A stretch of DNA of 64,000 bases from positions 1 to 64,000 of the forward strand of contig NZ_JBNPNH010000002.1 of NCBI RefSeq assembly GCF_050314555.1. The letters are read 5' to 3'. Shown here one piece after another: positions 34,571-42,842 of the stretch. The DNA comes from Spyradosoma sp004558035 (GTDB lineage Bacteria; Verrucomicrobiota; Verrucomicrobiia; Opitutales; UBA953). The notes beneath the pieces were generated by a model. That model worked only from the letters and a program-made list of their open reading frames with translations. It did not search any database and had not been told where the DNA came from. Each line of letters opens with the position of its first letter. Position 1 is the first letter of the stretch. The position numbers and the translations under genes are program-made.

Positions 34571-35884
34571 ATGTTGCCCCCGATTACCCAAGAAGAACTG
34601 CTCTCCCCGCAAAACGGCTGGATGCTACTCGTCACCGTCTGCATCGGCGGTCTGGTCGGTCTCGTGCGCCAGTGGCGCGGCGGGAATAACACGACGGCGG
34701 GCATGCGCACGTTCGGGCTTTGGGCGGTGCTGGGCTTCATCGCCGTGCAGATGGAACGGCTCGGCTTCGCGCATTTCGTGCTCGCGACGCTGCTCGTGCT
34801 CGGGCTTTCGACGACGGCTTATCTGCTGCGCGGCGGCAAGGAACGGAAACGCGAGAGCGAAAGCTACCACGCGACGTTCGGGCTGACGACGGCGGCGTCC
34901 GCGCTGATGGTCTTCTGCGCGGGAGCGCTGATGGGGCTCGGGCTCGAAAAATACGCCGTCATGCTCGCCATCGTGCTCGCCGTGACGCTGGGCTCGCGCG
35001 CGTGGACGGACAAGTGGAGCTCTTCGCTGACGGGAACGGACATCCGCGCCGGACTGCAGTTCGCGTGTCTGACGGGCGTGCTGCTGCCGCTCGTGCCGAA
35101 CCAGACGCTGTGGGGCGTCTTCAATCCCTACGCGACGTGGCTGATGGTCGTCGTCATCACGGGCGTGAATTTCGTCGGCTACATCGCGATGCGCTGGCTC
35201 GGCGCGCGCGCGGGCGCGGCGCTGACGGGCTTCATCGGCGGGCTGGCATCGAGCACGGCGGTGACGCTCGCGCTCTCGCGCCGCTCCGCGGAAGAGCCGG
35301 AAAACGGCGGCGCGTTCGCGACGGCGATTCTGCTCGCGCAGGTCTCGATGGCGCTTCGCCTCGTCGTACTGACGCTGCTGCTCAATCTCGCGTTCGCGCT
35401 TTCGACGCTGTGGATGTGGGCGGTGCTGCTCGGCGCGTGCGTCGCCGTGTGCGGGCTGATCGCGCTGCGCCACCGCACGCGCGCGGAAGGCAGCGTTCCC
35501 GCGGTGAAGAATCCGCTCGACCTGGGCACGGCGGTCAAGTTCGCCCTGCTCTACGCCGTCGTCGTCTTTCTCGTGGAAAAGAGCGGGAACGGGCTCGGAA
35601 CGGGCTTCGTGGCGGTGAGCTTCTTTTCCGGGATTCCGGACACGGCGGCGCTCGTGATGTCGATGGCGAATCAGGCGAGCGCGACGGCGGACGCGGGAAC
35701 GCTGGGCTTCGGGCTCGCGGCGCTCGGCATCATGCTCGGCGTGCTTTCGAACACGCTGGTGAAGCTCGCGATCGCGCTCGTCGTCGGGCGCGGCGAATTT
35801 CGTCTGCTCGCCGCGGGCGGGCTGGGCGTCTCGGCTCTCGTGAACTGCGGGCTCGCCGTCGCGCTCGTCCTCGGCGGCGTGTAA
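34571..35884 (+). CDS. MgtC/SapB family membrane protein with DUF4010 domain
   Basis: A 437-residue polytopic protein. The N-terminal part matches MgtC/SapB proteins (LVTVCIGGLVGLVRQWRGG, TAGMRTFGLWAVLGFIAVQM), and the rest matches DUF4010 (TGFIGGLASSTAVTLALSRR and SFFSGIPDTAALVMSMANQA). About twelve hydrophobic segments are predicted by eye. MgtC proteins affect magnesium homeostasis and virulence; the combined family has no confirmed transport activity. The chosen start (MLPPIT) follows a promoter whose -10 box ends 7 nt upstream, suggesting a leaderless mRNA. The gene converges with pckG. Confidence 0.88.
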   Translation: MLPPITQEELLSPQNGWMLLVTVCIGGLVGLVRQWRGGNNTTAGMRTFGLWAVLGFIAVQMERLGFAHFVLATLLVLGLSTTAYLLRGGKERKRESESYHATFGLTTAASALMVFCAGALMGLGLEKYAVMLAIVLAVTLGSRAWTDKWSSSLTGTDIRAGLQFACLTGVLLPLVPNQTLWGVFNPYATWLMVVVITGVNFVGYIAMRWLGARAGAALTGFIGGLASSTAVTLALSRRSAEEPENGGAFATAILLAQVSMALRLVVLTLLLNLAFALSTLWMWAVLLGACVAVCGLIALRHRTRAEGSVPAVKNPLDLGTAVKFALLYAVVVFLVEKSGNGLGTGFVAVSFFSGIPDTAALVMSMANQASATADAGTLGFGLAALGIMLGVLSNTLVKLAIALVVGRGEFRLLAAGGLGVSALVNCGLAVALVLGGV

Positions 35885-35955
35885 TCGGATTCCTCCCGCA
35901 GGAGCTTGAATTTCCCGCGGCCGCGCGGCCGTTCCCGCCGTCGAAACGCGAGCGC

Positions 35956-35998
35956 AAAAAAAAAGACGCGCTCCCGAGCGGGAACGCGTCTTTCTTCT
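35956..35998. terminator. terminator between convergent genes
   Basis: GACGCGCTCCCG (35965-35976) and CGGGAACGCGTC (35979-35990) pair with one C-A mismatch; the flanks are A9 and a T-rich run, so it may serve both the DUF4010 gene and pckG. Confidence 0.8.
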
Positions 35999-36016
35999 TT
36001 GTCGCGGCGGTGCGGA

Positions 36017-37837
36017 TTACTTGCAGCGGGCGATGATGTCGTCGGAGACCGCGAGGAGTTCCGGCGAAGCGTGACCGATCGTGTTCTTGAGATAATCGGT
36101 GTTGGCTTCGGCGAGTTCCTTGACGCGGTTCGGGTCGATCGCCATGACGGCGTCGAACTGTTCCTTCGAGAAGTTGAGACCGTCGAAGTCGAGGTCTTCG
36201 TAGGAAGGAATGTAGCCGAACGGCGAATCCTTGGCGGAGGCGGTGCCTTCGACGCGGCCGATCATCCACGCGAGAACGCGGGCGTTGTCGCCGTAGCCCG
36301 GCCACATGAACTTGCCTTCCGGCGTCTTGCGGAACCAGTTGACGTGGAACACGGCGGGCGTCTTGGCGAGCTTCGCCATTTCCAGATAGTGCGCGAAGTA
36401 GTCGCCCATGTGGTAGCCGCAGAACGGCAGCATCGCGAACGGGTCGCGGCGGAGCGCGCCGACCTGACCTTCAGCGGCGGCGGTCTGTTCGGAGCCGACC
36501 GTGGCGCCGAGATAGACGCCGTGCGCCCAGTTGTGCGCCTGGAACACGAGCGGGATGTCGTTCATGCGGCGGCCGCCGTACACGAACACGTCCACGGGAA
36601 CGCCTTCCGGGCTCTGCCAATCCGGGTCGATGCACGGGCAGTTCGCGGCGGGAGCGGCGAAGCGGGAGTTCGGGTGCGAGGACAGCTTCGGCTTGCCGGT
36701 CTTTTCATCGATCATGTCGGGCGTCCAGTCGTTGCCCTGCCAGTCGATGAGGTGCTTCGGCTTTTCCTTCGTCATGCCTTCCCACCAGATGTCGCCGTCG
36801 TCCGTGAGAGCGACGTTCGTGAAGATGGTGTTCTTGGAGCAGGAAAGGAGCGCGTTCGGGTTCGTTTCCATAGCCGTTCCCGGGGCGACGCCGAAGAATC
36901 CGTTTTCGGGATTGATGGCGCGGAGCTGTCCGGAGGCGTCCGGCTTGATCCAGGCGATGTCGTCGCCGACGCAGGTGATTTCCCAGCCCTTGTCGCGGAG
37001 CGCCTTCGGCGGGATCAGCATGGCGAAGTTCGTCTTGCCGCACGCGGACGGGAACGCCGCCGTGACGTAGTGCTTCTTGCCTTCAGGCGTCTTGACGCCG
37101 AGGATGAGCATGTGCTCGGCGAGCCAGCCCTGCTTGCGGGCGAGGTTCGAGGCGATGCGGAGCGCGAAGCACTTCTTGCCGAGGAGGGCGTTTCCTCCGT
37201 AGCCGGACCCGAAGGACCAGATCGTCGATTCTTCCGGGAAGTGGACGATGTAGGTGTTGTCCGGGTTGCACGGCCAGCGGACGTCCTGCACGCCCGGCTT
37301 CAACGGCATGCCGACGGAGTGCACGCAGGGCACGAAGAAGTCGTCCTTTTCGATGTGGCGGAAGACTTCCGTCGAGACGCGCGCCATGATGCGCATCGAG
37401 ACGACGACGTAGGGAGAGTCCGTGATTTCGACGCCGTACTGCGCGATCGGCGAGCCGAGCGGCCCCATCGCGAACGGGATGATGTACATCGTGCGGCCTT
37501 CCATGCAGCCGTCGTAGAGGGCGCGCATTTTTTCCTTCATGACGACCGGGTCTTCCCAGTTGTTCGTCGGACCGGCGTTCTCCTTTTCCTTGGAGCAGAT
37601 CAGCGTGCGCTTTTCGACGCGCGCGACGTCGCGGGGATCGGAGCGGTAAAGGTAGCAGCCCGGACGCTTTTCTTCGTTGAGCTTGATCGCCATTCCGCTG
37701 GCGACCATTTCAGCGAAGAGCTTGTCGGCTTCTTCCTTGGAACCGTCGCACCACTGCACCTTGGCGGGCTTGCAGAGCGCAACGAATTCGTTCACCCAGT
37801 TGATGAGTTTTTGGTTGGTTGTAGGTTCGTTTGCCAT
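36017..37837 (-). CDS. pckG: phosphoenolpyruvate carboxykinase (GTP)
   Basis: PckG interconverts oxaloacetate + GTP and PEP + CO2 + GDP. The 606-residue protein matches GTP-type enzymes: RTMYIIPFAMGPLGSPIAQY, the RWPCNPDNTYIVHFPEE region, the P-loop AAFPSACGKTNFAML with the reactive Cys of GTP-PEPCK, and GWEITCVGDDIAWIKP, which binds metal. It lies alone on the minus strand. In fermentative bacteria it often runs in the CO2-fixing direction to make oxaloacetate and succinate; here that is a suggestion only. Confidence 0.97.
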   Translation of the reverse strand: MANEPTTNQKLINWVNEFVALCKPAKVQWCDGSKEEADKLFAEMVASGMAIKLNEEKRPGCYLYRSDPRDVARVEKRTLICSKEKENAGPTNNWEDPVVMKEKMRALYDGCMEGRTMYIIPFAMGPLGSPIAQYGVEITDSPYVVVSMRIMARVSTEVFRHIEKDDFFVPCVHSVGMPLKPGVQDVRWPCNPDNTYIVHFPEESTIWSFGSGYGGNALLGKKCFALRIASNLARKQGWLAEHMLILGVKTPEGKKHYVTAAFPSACGKTNFAMLIPPKALRDKGWEITCVGDDIAWIKPDASGQLRAINPENGFFGVAPGTAMETNPNALLSCSKNTIFTNVALTDDGDIWWEGMTKEKPKHLIDWQGNDWTPDMIDEKTGKPKLSSHPNSRFAAPAANCPCIDPDWQSPEGVPVDVFVYGGRRMNDIPLVFQAHNWAHGVYLGATVGSEQTAAAEGQVGALRRDPFAMLPFCGYHMGDYFAHYLEMAKLAKTPAVFHVNWFRKTPEGKFMWPGYGDNARVLAWMIGRVEGTASAKDSPFGYIPSYEDLDFDGLNFSKEQFDAVMAIDPNRVKELAEANTDYLKNTIGHASPELLAVSDDIIARCK

Positions 37838-37917
37838 AGTGAATTACAGTAAAAATTGTGCCGTCAGCATAGCCGAGGAATTTCGGCGAGTAAAGCGCGA
37901 AACGCCGCGACGCGCGG

Positions 37918-39480
37918 TCAGAAATACGGCGTCCGGCGGTCGAGCGAGCGGTAGTTGATCGCTTCGAGCAGGTGCTCGGTCTCGATTTTTTCCGTTCCCG
38001 CGAGGTCGGCGATCGTGCGCGAGACCTTCAGGATGCGGTCGTAGGCGCGCGCGGAAAGCCCCAGGCGCTCCATCGCGCGCTGCAGAATCATGCCCTGCGC
38101 GTCGTCGAGCGCGCACCAGCGGCGGATCTGCCGCGACGACATGCGGGCGTTGCAGCGCGTCTTCGCGGAGGCGCCGTCCGCGGAATCGTCGGCGAGAAAG
38201 CGTTCCCGCTGGCGTTCGCGCGCGGCGACGATGCGTTCCCGCATCGCGGCGGAAGTTTCGCCCGGCGCGGCGGTGCGCAGCTCGTCGATGGAAAGCGTGG
38301 GCGCCTCGACGTGAATGTCAATGCGGTCGAGCAGCGGACCCGAAATGCGCGCGCGGTAGCGCTGAATCTGCACCGGCGAGCACGTGCATTTGTGGTGCTT
38401 GTCGCCGAGATAGCCGCACGGACAGGGATTCATCGCCGCGACGAGCATGAAGCGCGACGGAATCGTGATTTTCCCCGCCGCGCGCGAGATGCTCACTTCG
38501 CCGTCCTCGAGCGGCTGGCGCATTACTTCGAGCGCCGAGCGCTTGAACTCCGGAAATTCGTCGAGAAAAAGCACGCCGTTGTGCGCGAGCGAAATTTCGC
38601 CCGGCCCGGGAATGCTCCCGCCGCCGATGAGCCCGACGTCCGAAATCGTGTGGTGCGGCGAACGGAACGGGCGCCGGATTGCGCAGGATTCGTCCGCGAT
38701 CGTGATGCCCGCCGCCGAATGAATGCCGAGAATCTCCAGAAACTCCTCGAGCGAGGGCTCCGGCAGAATCGTCGGAATCCGCTTCGCGATCATGCTTTTG
38801 CCCGAGCCCGGCGAGCCGATCATGAGCACGTTGTGCCCGCCTGCGACGGCGACCTCCACCGCGCGGCGCACCTGCTTCTGCCCCTTGACCTCGGAAAAAT
38901 CGAGCGCGGGAACGCCGCCGCGCCGCCGACGGAACGCGCTTTTTTCCGGCGAAAGCGGCTCGATCTTCGCGACGCCGAGCAGGAAATCCGCGCATTCCCG
39001 CAGCGAGTTCACGGGAAAGACCTTCACGCCTTCGACGAGCGCCGCCTCCTCCGCCGACTTGCGCGGCAGCAGCACGGCGCGCTTCTCCCGCAGCGCGAGC
39101 AGCGCCAGCGACACGCCGCCGCGCACCGCGCGCACGTCACCGTTCAGCCCCAGCTCGCCCGCGATGACGAAGCCTTCCAGCCGTTCCCGCGGAATCACGC
39201 CCTGCGCCGCCAGCAGCGCGAGCGCGATCGGCAGGTCGTACATCGGGCCTTCCTTGCGGATGTCGCCCGGCGCGAGATTCACCACCGTCTTCGTCTGCGG
39301 CACGGGAAGACGGCAGTTCGCGAGCGCCGCCGTCACGCGGTCCGAAGATTCCTTGACCGCCGCGTCCGGCAGCCCGACGATGAGAAAACGAAACTCGCCC
39401 GGCATGTCGGATTTGACTTCGACGCAGACGGGAACGGCGTCGACGCCGCTCAGGGCTCCGGAATGGACGGTGGAAAACAT
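37918..39480 (-). CDS. comM: ComM / YifB family Mg-chelatase-like ATPase
   Basis: A 520-residue AAA+ protein. The N-terminal Lon-like domain reads VHSGALSGVDAVPVCVEV and FLIVGLPDAAVKESSDRV. The ATPase domain has Walker A in MIGSPGSGKSMIAKRIPTIL, Walker B in NGVLFLDEFPEFKRSALEVM, and the zinc-binding-like MNPCPCGYLGDKHHKCTC. Haemophilus and Vibrio ComM is a branch-migrating helicase that helps integrate DNA taken up by transformation. The start at 39480 (MFSTVHSG) fits the family; the much longer open frame upstream is antisense to prfB. The gene is divergent from prfB. Its presence is relevant to the iterated uptake-sequence-like word of this genome. Confidence 0.95.
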   Translation of the reverse strand: MFSTVHSGALSGVDAVPVCVEVKSDMPGEFRFLIVGLPDAAVKESSDRVTAALANCRLPVPQTKTVVNLAPGDIRKEGPMYDLPIALALLAAQGVIPRERLEGFVIAGELGLNGDVRAVRGGVSLALLALREKRAVLLPRKSAEEAALVEGVKVFPVNSLRECADFLLGVAKIEPLSPEKSAFRRRRGGVPALDFSEVKGQKQVRRAVEVAVAGGHNVLMIGSPGSGKSMIAKRIPTILPEPSLEEFLEILGIHSAAGITIADESCAIRRPFRSPHHTISDVGLIGGGSIPGPGEISLAHNGVLFLDEFPEFKRSALEVMRQPLEDGEVSISRAAGKITIPSRFMLVAAMNPCPCGYLGDKHHKCTCSPVQIQRYRARISGPLLDRIDIHVEAPTLSIDELRTAAPGETSAAMRERIVAARERQRERFLADDSADGASAKTRCNARMSSRQIRRWCALDDAQGMILQRAMERLGLSARAYDRILKVSRTIADLAGTEKIETEHLLEAINYRSLDRRTPYF

Positions 39481-39616
39481 GCGCGCGACTTTAACGCGCC
39501 CGCCCCGCGGACGCGAACAAATAAGCGCCTTCCCCGCGAATCTCCGCCGCCGACGCGTTTTCGGGGCGCGACCGCCGCGCGAAGACTTCCCGCGCGCGCC
39601 GAGTTCATGATTCGCG

Positions 39617-39645
39617 TTGAAAAAAGCGCGCCCGTCCCTTACTTT
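39617..39645 (+). promoter_or_regulatory. candidate prfB promoter
   Basis: TTGAAA (39617-39622) and TACTTT (39640-39645) are exactly 17 bp apart, 9 nt before the prfB ATG at 39655. Confidence 0.55.
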
Positions 39646-39654
39646 TTCCCGACT

Positions 39655-40806
39655 ATGTATATTTCTCCGGAGACACGCGCGAAGATCGACGAAATCGTCC
39701 GTCGCAGCGGCCATCTTTACAAATTCTTGGACGTTCCCGCGAAGCAGAAGCGCCTCGCCGAGCTCGAAGCGAAAATGTCCGAGCCGAATTTCTGGAACGA
39801 CCAGCAGTCCGCGCAGGCCGTCATTTCCGAAAACACCTCGCTGAAATCCGCCGTCACGCCCCTGCTCGCCTACATGCGCAAGGTCGAAGACCTGCAGACG
39901 CTCGCCGAACTGCTCGGCGAGACGGACGAAAACGACGCGGGCGCTTCGGACGAGCTCGCCGAACTCGACTCCGAAGCCGCGAAGATGCTCGAGGAAATCG
40001 ACGCGCTCGAAATCTCCTCCTTCCTTTCCGGCCCGCACGACAAATCCTCCGCCATCGTCATGATCAAGGCGGGCGCCGGCGGCACCGAGGCCTGCGACTG
40101 GGCGGGAATGCTCATGCGCATGTACACGCGCTGGGGCGAACGCCGCGGGTTCAAGGTCAGCATCGAAGACCTGCAGGACGGCGAAGGCGCGGGAATCTCC
40201 ACCGCCGTGCTCCGCTTCGACGGCGAGAACGCCTACGGCTACGCCAAGGCCGAGCGCGGCGTGCACCGCCTCGTGCGCATTTCGCCCTTCGACGCGAACA
40301 AGCGCCGCCACACCTCGTTCGCGAGCGTGGACATCGTCGCCGACATCAAGGACGACATCAACGTCGAGATCAAGGACGAGGATCTGCGCGTGGACGTCTA
40401 TCGCGCTTCCGGCGCGGGCGGGCAGCACGTCAACCGCACGGAATCCGCCGTGCGCCTCACCCACCTGCCCACGGGCATCGTCGTCGCCTGCCAGCGGGAA
40501 CGCTCTCAGCACCAGAACAAGGAGCTCGCGATGCGCATCCTGAAGGCGCGCATCTACGAAAAGATGGAGGACGACAAGCGCGCCGAAATGGAAAAATTCT
40601 ACGGCGAAAAGGGCGAAATCGGCTGGGGCAACCAGATCCGCTCCTACGTCTTCCAGCCCTACCAGATGGTCAAAGACCTGCGCACGGGCTACGAAACCGG
40701 CAACATCCAGGCGGTGATGGACGGCGACCTCGACGGCTTCGTCAACGCGTGGCTCCGCGCCGGCGGACCGCGTTCCCGCAACAAGGACATCAAAATCGAA
40801 GACTGA
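39655..40806 (+). CDS. prfB: peptide chain release factor 2
   Basis: RF2 terminates translation at UAA and UGA. The 383-residue protein shows the N-terminal coiled-coil region, the GGQ motif in RASGAGGQHVNRTESAVRL, which catalyses peptide release, and the class signature RIYEKMEDDKRAEMEKFYGE and IRSYVFQPYQMVKDLRTGYE. No in-frame stop lies near codon 25, so the programmed +1 frameshift found in many prfB genes is absent and RF2 cannot be autoregulated that way. The ATG at 39655 is preferred over 39607 because a promoter-like pair ends 9 nt before it. Confidence 0.95.
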   Translation: MYISPETRAKIDEIVRRSGHLYKFLDVPAKQKRLAELEAKMSEPNFWNDQQSAQAVISENTSLKSAVTPLLAYMRKVEDLQTLAELLGETDENDAGASDELAELDSEAAKMLEEIDALEISSFLSGPHDKSSAIVMIKAGAGGTEACDWAGMLMRMYTRWGERRGFKVSIEDLQDGEGAGISTAVLRFDGENAYGYAKAERGVHRLVRISPFDANKRRHTSFASVDIVADIKDDINVEIKDEDLRVDVYRASGAGGQHVNRTESAVRLTHLPTGIVVACQRERSQHQNKELAMRILKARIYEKMEDDKRAEMEKFYGEKGEIGWGNQIRSYVFQPYQMVKDLRTGYETGNIQAVMDGDLDGFVNAWLRAGGPRSRNKDIKIED

Positions 40807-40858
40807 TTTCCAGGGCGCTCGGGAATGCGGTTTTCGAAACTCCGCGCGGGAACGCGCG

Positions 40859-42256
40859 TCAGAGTCTGAAAAAGAAGCGGCAGAGCTTTTTGAAAAGCGG
40901 CGCTTCCGCGCGCTTCATCATCCATGTCTCCGCGACGCGTTTCGTCAGAAAACCCATCGTCGGGAACGAATGCTGCAGGAAAAGCAGATCGGTGATCCTC
41001 AGTTTTTTCTGCACGGCGAGCGCCCATTCGTTGATCATTTCTCCGGAGCCTTCTCCGACGATGCAGGCGCCGAGAATTTTTCCGCCACGCCCGATGAACG
41101 CCTTGACGAAGCCTTCCGCCGTTTCCTCGGCGATCGCCGCGCCGTAATCCGCGTAGCGGCAGACGATCGTCTCGAAGCGCGTTCCCGCCGCCTTCAGCTC
41201 CCGTTCGCCCGCGCCGACCGACGAAAGCTGCGGCGCGGTGAACATCGTCGCGGGAACGACGTATTTGCGGAAATCTCTCCGCGCGAAACGCGGAAGCATC
41301 GCGTTCATCAGCGCGATCATGCCCTGATGCATCGCGGCGTGAGAAAAAAGGTGTTCGCCGTTGCAGTCGCCGACGGCGAAAATGTGCGTGCGAGTCGTCT
41401 GCAGAAATCTGTTCACGCGAATGTTCCCGCGTTTCCCCAAAGCGACGCCCGCGTTCTCAAGACGCAGCGCGGAATAATCGAAACGCCGCCCCGCCGCCGC
41501 CAAAATTTTTTCAGCGCGGATCACTTCTCCGGAATCCGTCGTCAGCTCGATTTTTCCGTCGATCCGCCGCACGGACTTCGGCAACGTTCCCGTGAGCACG
41601 CGAATGCCTTCCGCGCGGAATTTTTCCTCGACGAGCGTCGCCGCCTCCGCGTCCATGCGGCTTAAAATATGCGCGCTGCGCTGAACCAGCGTCACGCGCG
41701 AGCCGAGCCGCGCGAAAGCCTGCGCCATTTCGCAGGCGATCGCGCCGCCGCCGAAAACGATCAGACTTTCGGGAATTTCGTCGAGGAGGAAAAGCGTTTC
41801 GTTCGTCAGAAACTCGACGCTTTCCGCGCCCTCGAAATCCGGAATCGCCGGACGCGTTCCCGCAGCGATGAAAATCCGCCGCGCGCTCATGTTCCTGCCG
41901 TTCACTTCAACCGTATGCGGATCGACGAAATGAGCTTCGCCGAAAACGATCGGCGTTTTCTCGAAAAGATTTTTCGTCTTCTTCTCGCCGATGAATTCGA
42001 GATGCGAGCGGATTTTCCGAAACGGCGCGGGAACGCCGGCGGACGCCGTTTCGCCGAAAAGCGCGCGCGCCGCGACCAGTTTTTCCGCGACGCGCAAAAT
42101 GCCTTTGCTCGGAATGCAGCCCGAATTCATGCATTCGCCGCCAACGTGCTCCCGCTCCACCGCCGTCACTTTCAGCCCCATCGCCGTAGCCATCAGCGAA
42201 ACCGCCATGCCCGCCGGCCCCAAACCCACGCAGATCAGATCGTAATCGTATTTCAT
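40859..42256 (-). CDS. dihydrolipoyl dehydrogenase-like FAD-dependent disulfide reductase
   Basis: A 465-residue pyridine nucleotide-disulfide oxidoreductase. It has the FAD-binding YDLICVGLGPAGMAVSLMAT, the redox disulfide in GGECMNSGCIPSKGILR, the NAD(P)-binding LIVFGGGAIACEMAQAFARL, and the second FAD site HIFAVGDCNGEHLFSHAAMH. The C-terminal dimerisation domain contains QHSFPTMGFL, retaining the active-site His. It could be a lipoamide dehydrogenase, a mercuric-reductase relative without the N-terminal metal domain, or a thiol reductase. Divergent transcription from an ArsR gene suggests metal, arsenic or redox control. No E2 or lipoyl protein is nearby. Confidence 0.85.
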   Translation of the reverse strand: MKYDYDLICVGLGPAGMAVSLMATAMGLKVTAVEREHVGGECMNSGCIPSKGILRVAEKLVAARALFGETASAGVPAPFRKIRSHLEFIGEKKTKNLFEKTPIVFGEAHFVDPHTVEVNGRNMSARRIFIAAGTRPAIPDFEGAESVEFLTNETLFLLDEIPESLIVFGGGAIACEMAQAFARLGSRVTLVQRSAHILSRMDAEAATLVEEKFRAEGIRVLTGTLPKSVRRIDGKIELTTDSGEVIRAEKILAAAGRRFDYSALRLENAGVALGKRGNIRVNRFLQTTRTHIFAVGDCNGEHLFSHAAMHQGMIALMNAMLPRFARRDFRKYVVPATMFTAPQLSSVGAGERELKAAGTRFETIVCRYADYGAAIAEETAEGFVKAFIGRGGKILGACIVGEGSGEMINEWALAVQKKLRITDLLFLQHSFPTMGFLTKRVAETWMMKRAEAPLFKKLCRFFFRL

Positions 42257-42263
42257 AAAATGA

Positions 42264-42292
42264 TTAAATTACTATATAATTATATTATTTAA
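42264..42292. promoter_or_regulatory. AT-rich imperfect palindrome, candidate ArsR operator
   Basis: TTAAATTACTATATAATTAT followed by ATTATTTAA spans 29 nt around the centre TATAATTATA, 8 bp upstream of the flavoprotein start and about 82 bp upstream of arsR. It is an obvious AT island in a GC-rich genome and carries -10-like boxes. Confidence 0.5.
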
Positions 42293-42328
42293 AGTTTTTT
42301 CTTTTCGCGCGGGAACGCGTTTTTCCGA

Positions 42329-42357
42329 TTTATTTTCCGGCGCCCGAAAGATAGAAT
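42329..42357 (+). promoter_or_regulatory. candidate promoter of the ArsR gene
   Basis: TTTATT (42329-42334) and TAGAAT (42352-42357) are 17 bp apart, 16 nt before the ATG at 42374. Confidence 0.45.
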
Positions 42358-42373
42358 GTGCTTAAATTCACTT

Positions 42374-42721
42374 ATGGCGAAAAAGACACGAAAAACCCGT
42401 CCGCTGTCCGATGAAGCGATCTTCCTGCTTTCGGACAAGCTTGCGGCGATGGGCGATCCGATTCGGCTGCGGATTCTGAACCTGCTCTGCTGCCGCGGCG
42501 AACAGAACGTGGCGCAGCTTGTCGAGCAGTGCGGCGCGAAACAGGCGAACGTTTCGCGCCATTTGGTGCGACTGCGCGAAACGGGACTTGTCGTATGGCG
42601 CAAGGCGGGAACGAAGATTTTCTACGCGCTCGCCGACGATTCACTGCCCTCGATCTGCACCTGCCTCCGCGAATCCGCCAAAACGAAACTCAAGCGCCTC
42701 TCATCCTCGCTCGACGACTGA
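42374..42721 (+). CDS. ArsR family winged-helix transcriptional regulator
   Basis: A 115-residue regulator with an ArsR helix-turn-helix: LAAMGDPIRLRILNLLCCRG at residues 24-43, then NVAQLVEQCGAKQANVSRHL and VWRKAGTKIFYALAD in the wing. It lacks the ELCVCDL metal site of classical ArsR but has a CC pair within helix 3 (LLCCRGEQ) and a C-terminal CTC (PSICTCLRE), which could bind metal or sense thiols. The start at 42374 (MAKKTRK) follows a promoter-like pair. It diverges from the disulfide reductase, its probable target. Confidence 0.85.
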   Translation: MAKKTRKTRPLSDEAIFLLSDKLAAMGDPIRLRILNLLCCRGEQNVAQLVEQCGAKQANVSRHLVRLRETGLVVWRKAGTKIFYALADDSLPSICTCLRESAKTKLKRLSSSLDD

Positions 42722-42805
42722 TTCGGCATTCCCGCGAAGCGCGACATCCGCCGCTTCAAGGAAAACGCGCCGTTACCTCACGCGGGAAAGCCCTTCGCTG
42801 CGGGC

Positions 42806-42834
42806 TTGCATTTTCGCGGGAAAAGTTTTGGAAT
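42806..42834 (+). promoter_or_regulatory. candidate nadB promoter
   Basis: TTGCAT (42806-42811) and TGGAAT (42829-42834) are exactly 17 bp apart, 8 nt before the nadB ATG. Confidence 0.5.
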
Positions 42835-42842
42835 TTTTCTTC

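Noticed and set aside
39607..39654. An upstream prfB start giving 16 extra residues
   Set aside because: The extension is not conserved and overlaps the promoter-like boxes at 39617-39645.
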